Shown: positions 4,509 to 5,143 of the stretch, piece by piece
Position numbering within the stretch: position 1 is the first letter of the stretch
Layout of the letters: each line of letters opens with the position of its first letter
From: Chloroflexota bacterium
GTDB lineage: Bacteria > Chloroflexota > Dehalococcoidia > Dehalococcoidales > UBA2162
Assembly (NCBI GenBank): GCA_016202555.1
Contig: JACQOL010000169.1
Location: forward strand, 1-5,143
Length of the DNA stretch: 5,143 nucleotides
Reading direction: 5' to 3'
Position numbers and translations under genes: made by a program
The notes under the pieces: model-generated
Database searches by the model: none
Told to the model about the DNA's origin: nothing
Seen by the model: only the letters and a program-made list of their open reading frames with translations

Positions 4509-5143
4509 TTATGGAGTGTTAGTCTCTACCCTTACTCCCTCCTCACCCACTATCTTCACCAGCCGCTGGTGAAGTTCGGGGCAGTAACCGGCGCTGGGCA
4601 GGCGGAGTCTCTCAATATCCCCGTTGTTTTGAAGATGCAGGATAACCTCGTCCTGCCCGGGGAATTCTTTGAGGGTGTTAACTACACTGTACAAATGAGC
4701 AACATCGCTATTTTCATCACTTGTCTGAGTGACGCTGATGACCAGTCGCAGACTTTCAGTGGGCGCCGCCGGAGTTACCGTTTTCTCAACCACCTTCGGC
4801 TCATCAAGAGGTTTAGCAGCCGAGGGTGCTACCATGGCGATTCCCGGCTGGTAACGCTCCACCTTGTCGCAGTTCAGCTGAGCTCTATCCTCGCGCACTC
4901 TCACCTTACCCTGGATTATCAGGATATTCCCTTCTTCCCACAGCTCCTTTGTGCCTTCATAGACGTTCGACCAGGCGACCACTTCTACCCGGCCGCTGAT
5001 ATCTTCCAGGGTGGCACTGACGAATGGTTTGCCCGTTTTGGTGAACGAAGAAATGGCGGTTGCTACCTCGCCAATAATAGTTAAGCTTTGTCCAACCATC
5101 TCAGGTTCGATGTCTCCGCACAGAGTAGTGCCCGGACTTACCC
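4509..5143 (-). CDS. dnaE: DNA polymerase III alpha subunit, C-terminal OB-fold and tail (partial)
   Basis: DnaE is the replicative polymerase subunit. Only its C-terminal ~211 codons are here; the frame stays open to the right edge, reading VSPGTTLCGDIEPEMVGQ before the first in-window ATG (5099). That ATG is internal: the GDIEPEMVGQSLTIIGEV stretch is the usual lead into the DnaE OB-fold. The OB-fold follows (TIIGEVATAIS, GKPFVSATLEDISGRVEVVAW, then GNILIIQGKVRVREDRAQLNCDKVERY), then a linker rich in Pro/Ala/Lys and the C-terminal tail domain (LRLVISVTQ, VVNTLKEFPGQDEVILHLQ, RLRLP), which in other bacteria contacts the clamp loader tau subunit and the sliding clamp. The polymerase, PHP and palm regions lie outside the window. 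An isolated OB-fold protein is the alternative, but the open frame and the tail domain argue for DnaE. The gene is followed by radC on the same strand. Confidence 0.9.
   Translation of the reverse strand, partial: VSPGTTLCGDIEPEMVGQSLTIIGEVATAISSFTKTGKPFVSATLEDISGRVEVVAWSNVYEGTKELWEEGNILIIQGKVRVREDRAQLNCDKVERYQPGIAMVAPSAAKPLDEPKVVEKTVTPAAPTESLRLVISVTQTSDENSDVAHLYSVVNTLKEFPGQDEVILHLQNNGDIERLRLPSAGYCPELHQRLVKIVGEEGVRVETNTP

Noticed and set aside
4569..5084. A long plus-strand open frame opposite dnaE
   Set aside because: It is antisense to a clearly conserved domain, has no family resemblance and no ribosome site; it is a shadow.
4509..5099. A separate 196-aa OB-fold protein starting at 5099
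   Set aside because: The frame is open to the window edge and reads GTTLCGDIEPEM before that Met, and a DnaE-type tail domain follows the OB-fold; it is the C-terminus of DnaE.

Overview
The window looks like a piece of an anaerobic, Dehalococcoidia-like (Chloroflexota) chromosome, probably from a metagenome contig. That assignment is an impression from the style of the Mfd, RadC and DnaE proteins and the moderate GC content; no rRNA or other marker proves it. The left edge appears to be a true contig end: the first ~105 bases still align codon by codon with the Mfd helicase motifs but are corrupted.

Plus strand, left to right: the 3' part of mfd (transcription-repair coupling factor); a small cupin gene with a perfect extended -10 element on the mfd stop codon; a toxin-antitoxin pair with its own strong sigma-70-type promoter (RelE/ParE-like toxin first, AbrB/SpoVT-type antitoxin second); a short, frameshifted second copy of the mfd 3' end; a 331-aa DUF3644-like protein with an RNxxxH HEPN ribonuclease signature; a non-coding stretch with a perfect hairpin and a G-quadruplex-type G-run array; and a small lipoprotein with a 26-residue internal tandem repeat.

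Minus strand, right to left: the C-terminal OB-fold and tail of DnaE (DNA polymerase III alpha, running off the window), followed 27 bp later by radC, which has a JAB/JAMM domain. They look like one operon and converge on the lipoprotein gene across a short AT-rich hairpin.

The core genes at the two sides are replication/repair functions (mfd, radC, dnaE). The middle (about 840-3110) is accessory in character: toxin-antitoxin, HEPN protein, hairpin repeat. The main unexpected observation is that the cupin/toxin-antitoxin block is bracketed by two diverged copies of the mfd 3' end, each ending in a TGnTATAAT promoter element. This is what an insertion that regenerates the end of its target gene, or a duplication at that locus, would leave behind. 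No recombinase or transposase is visible, so the mechanism stays open.
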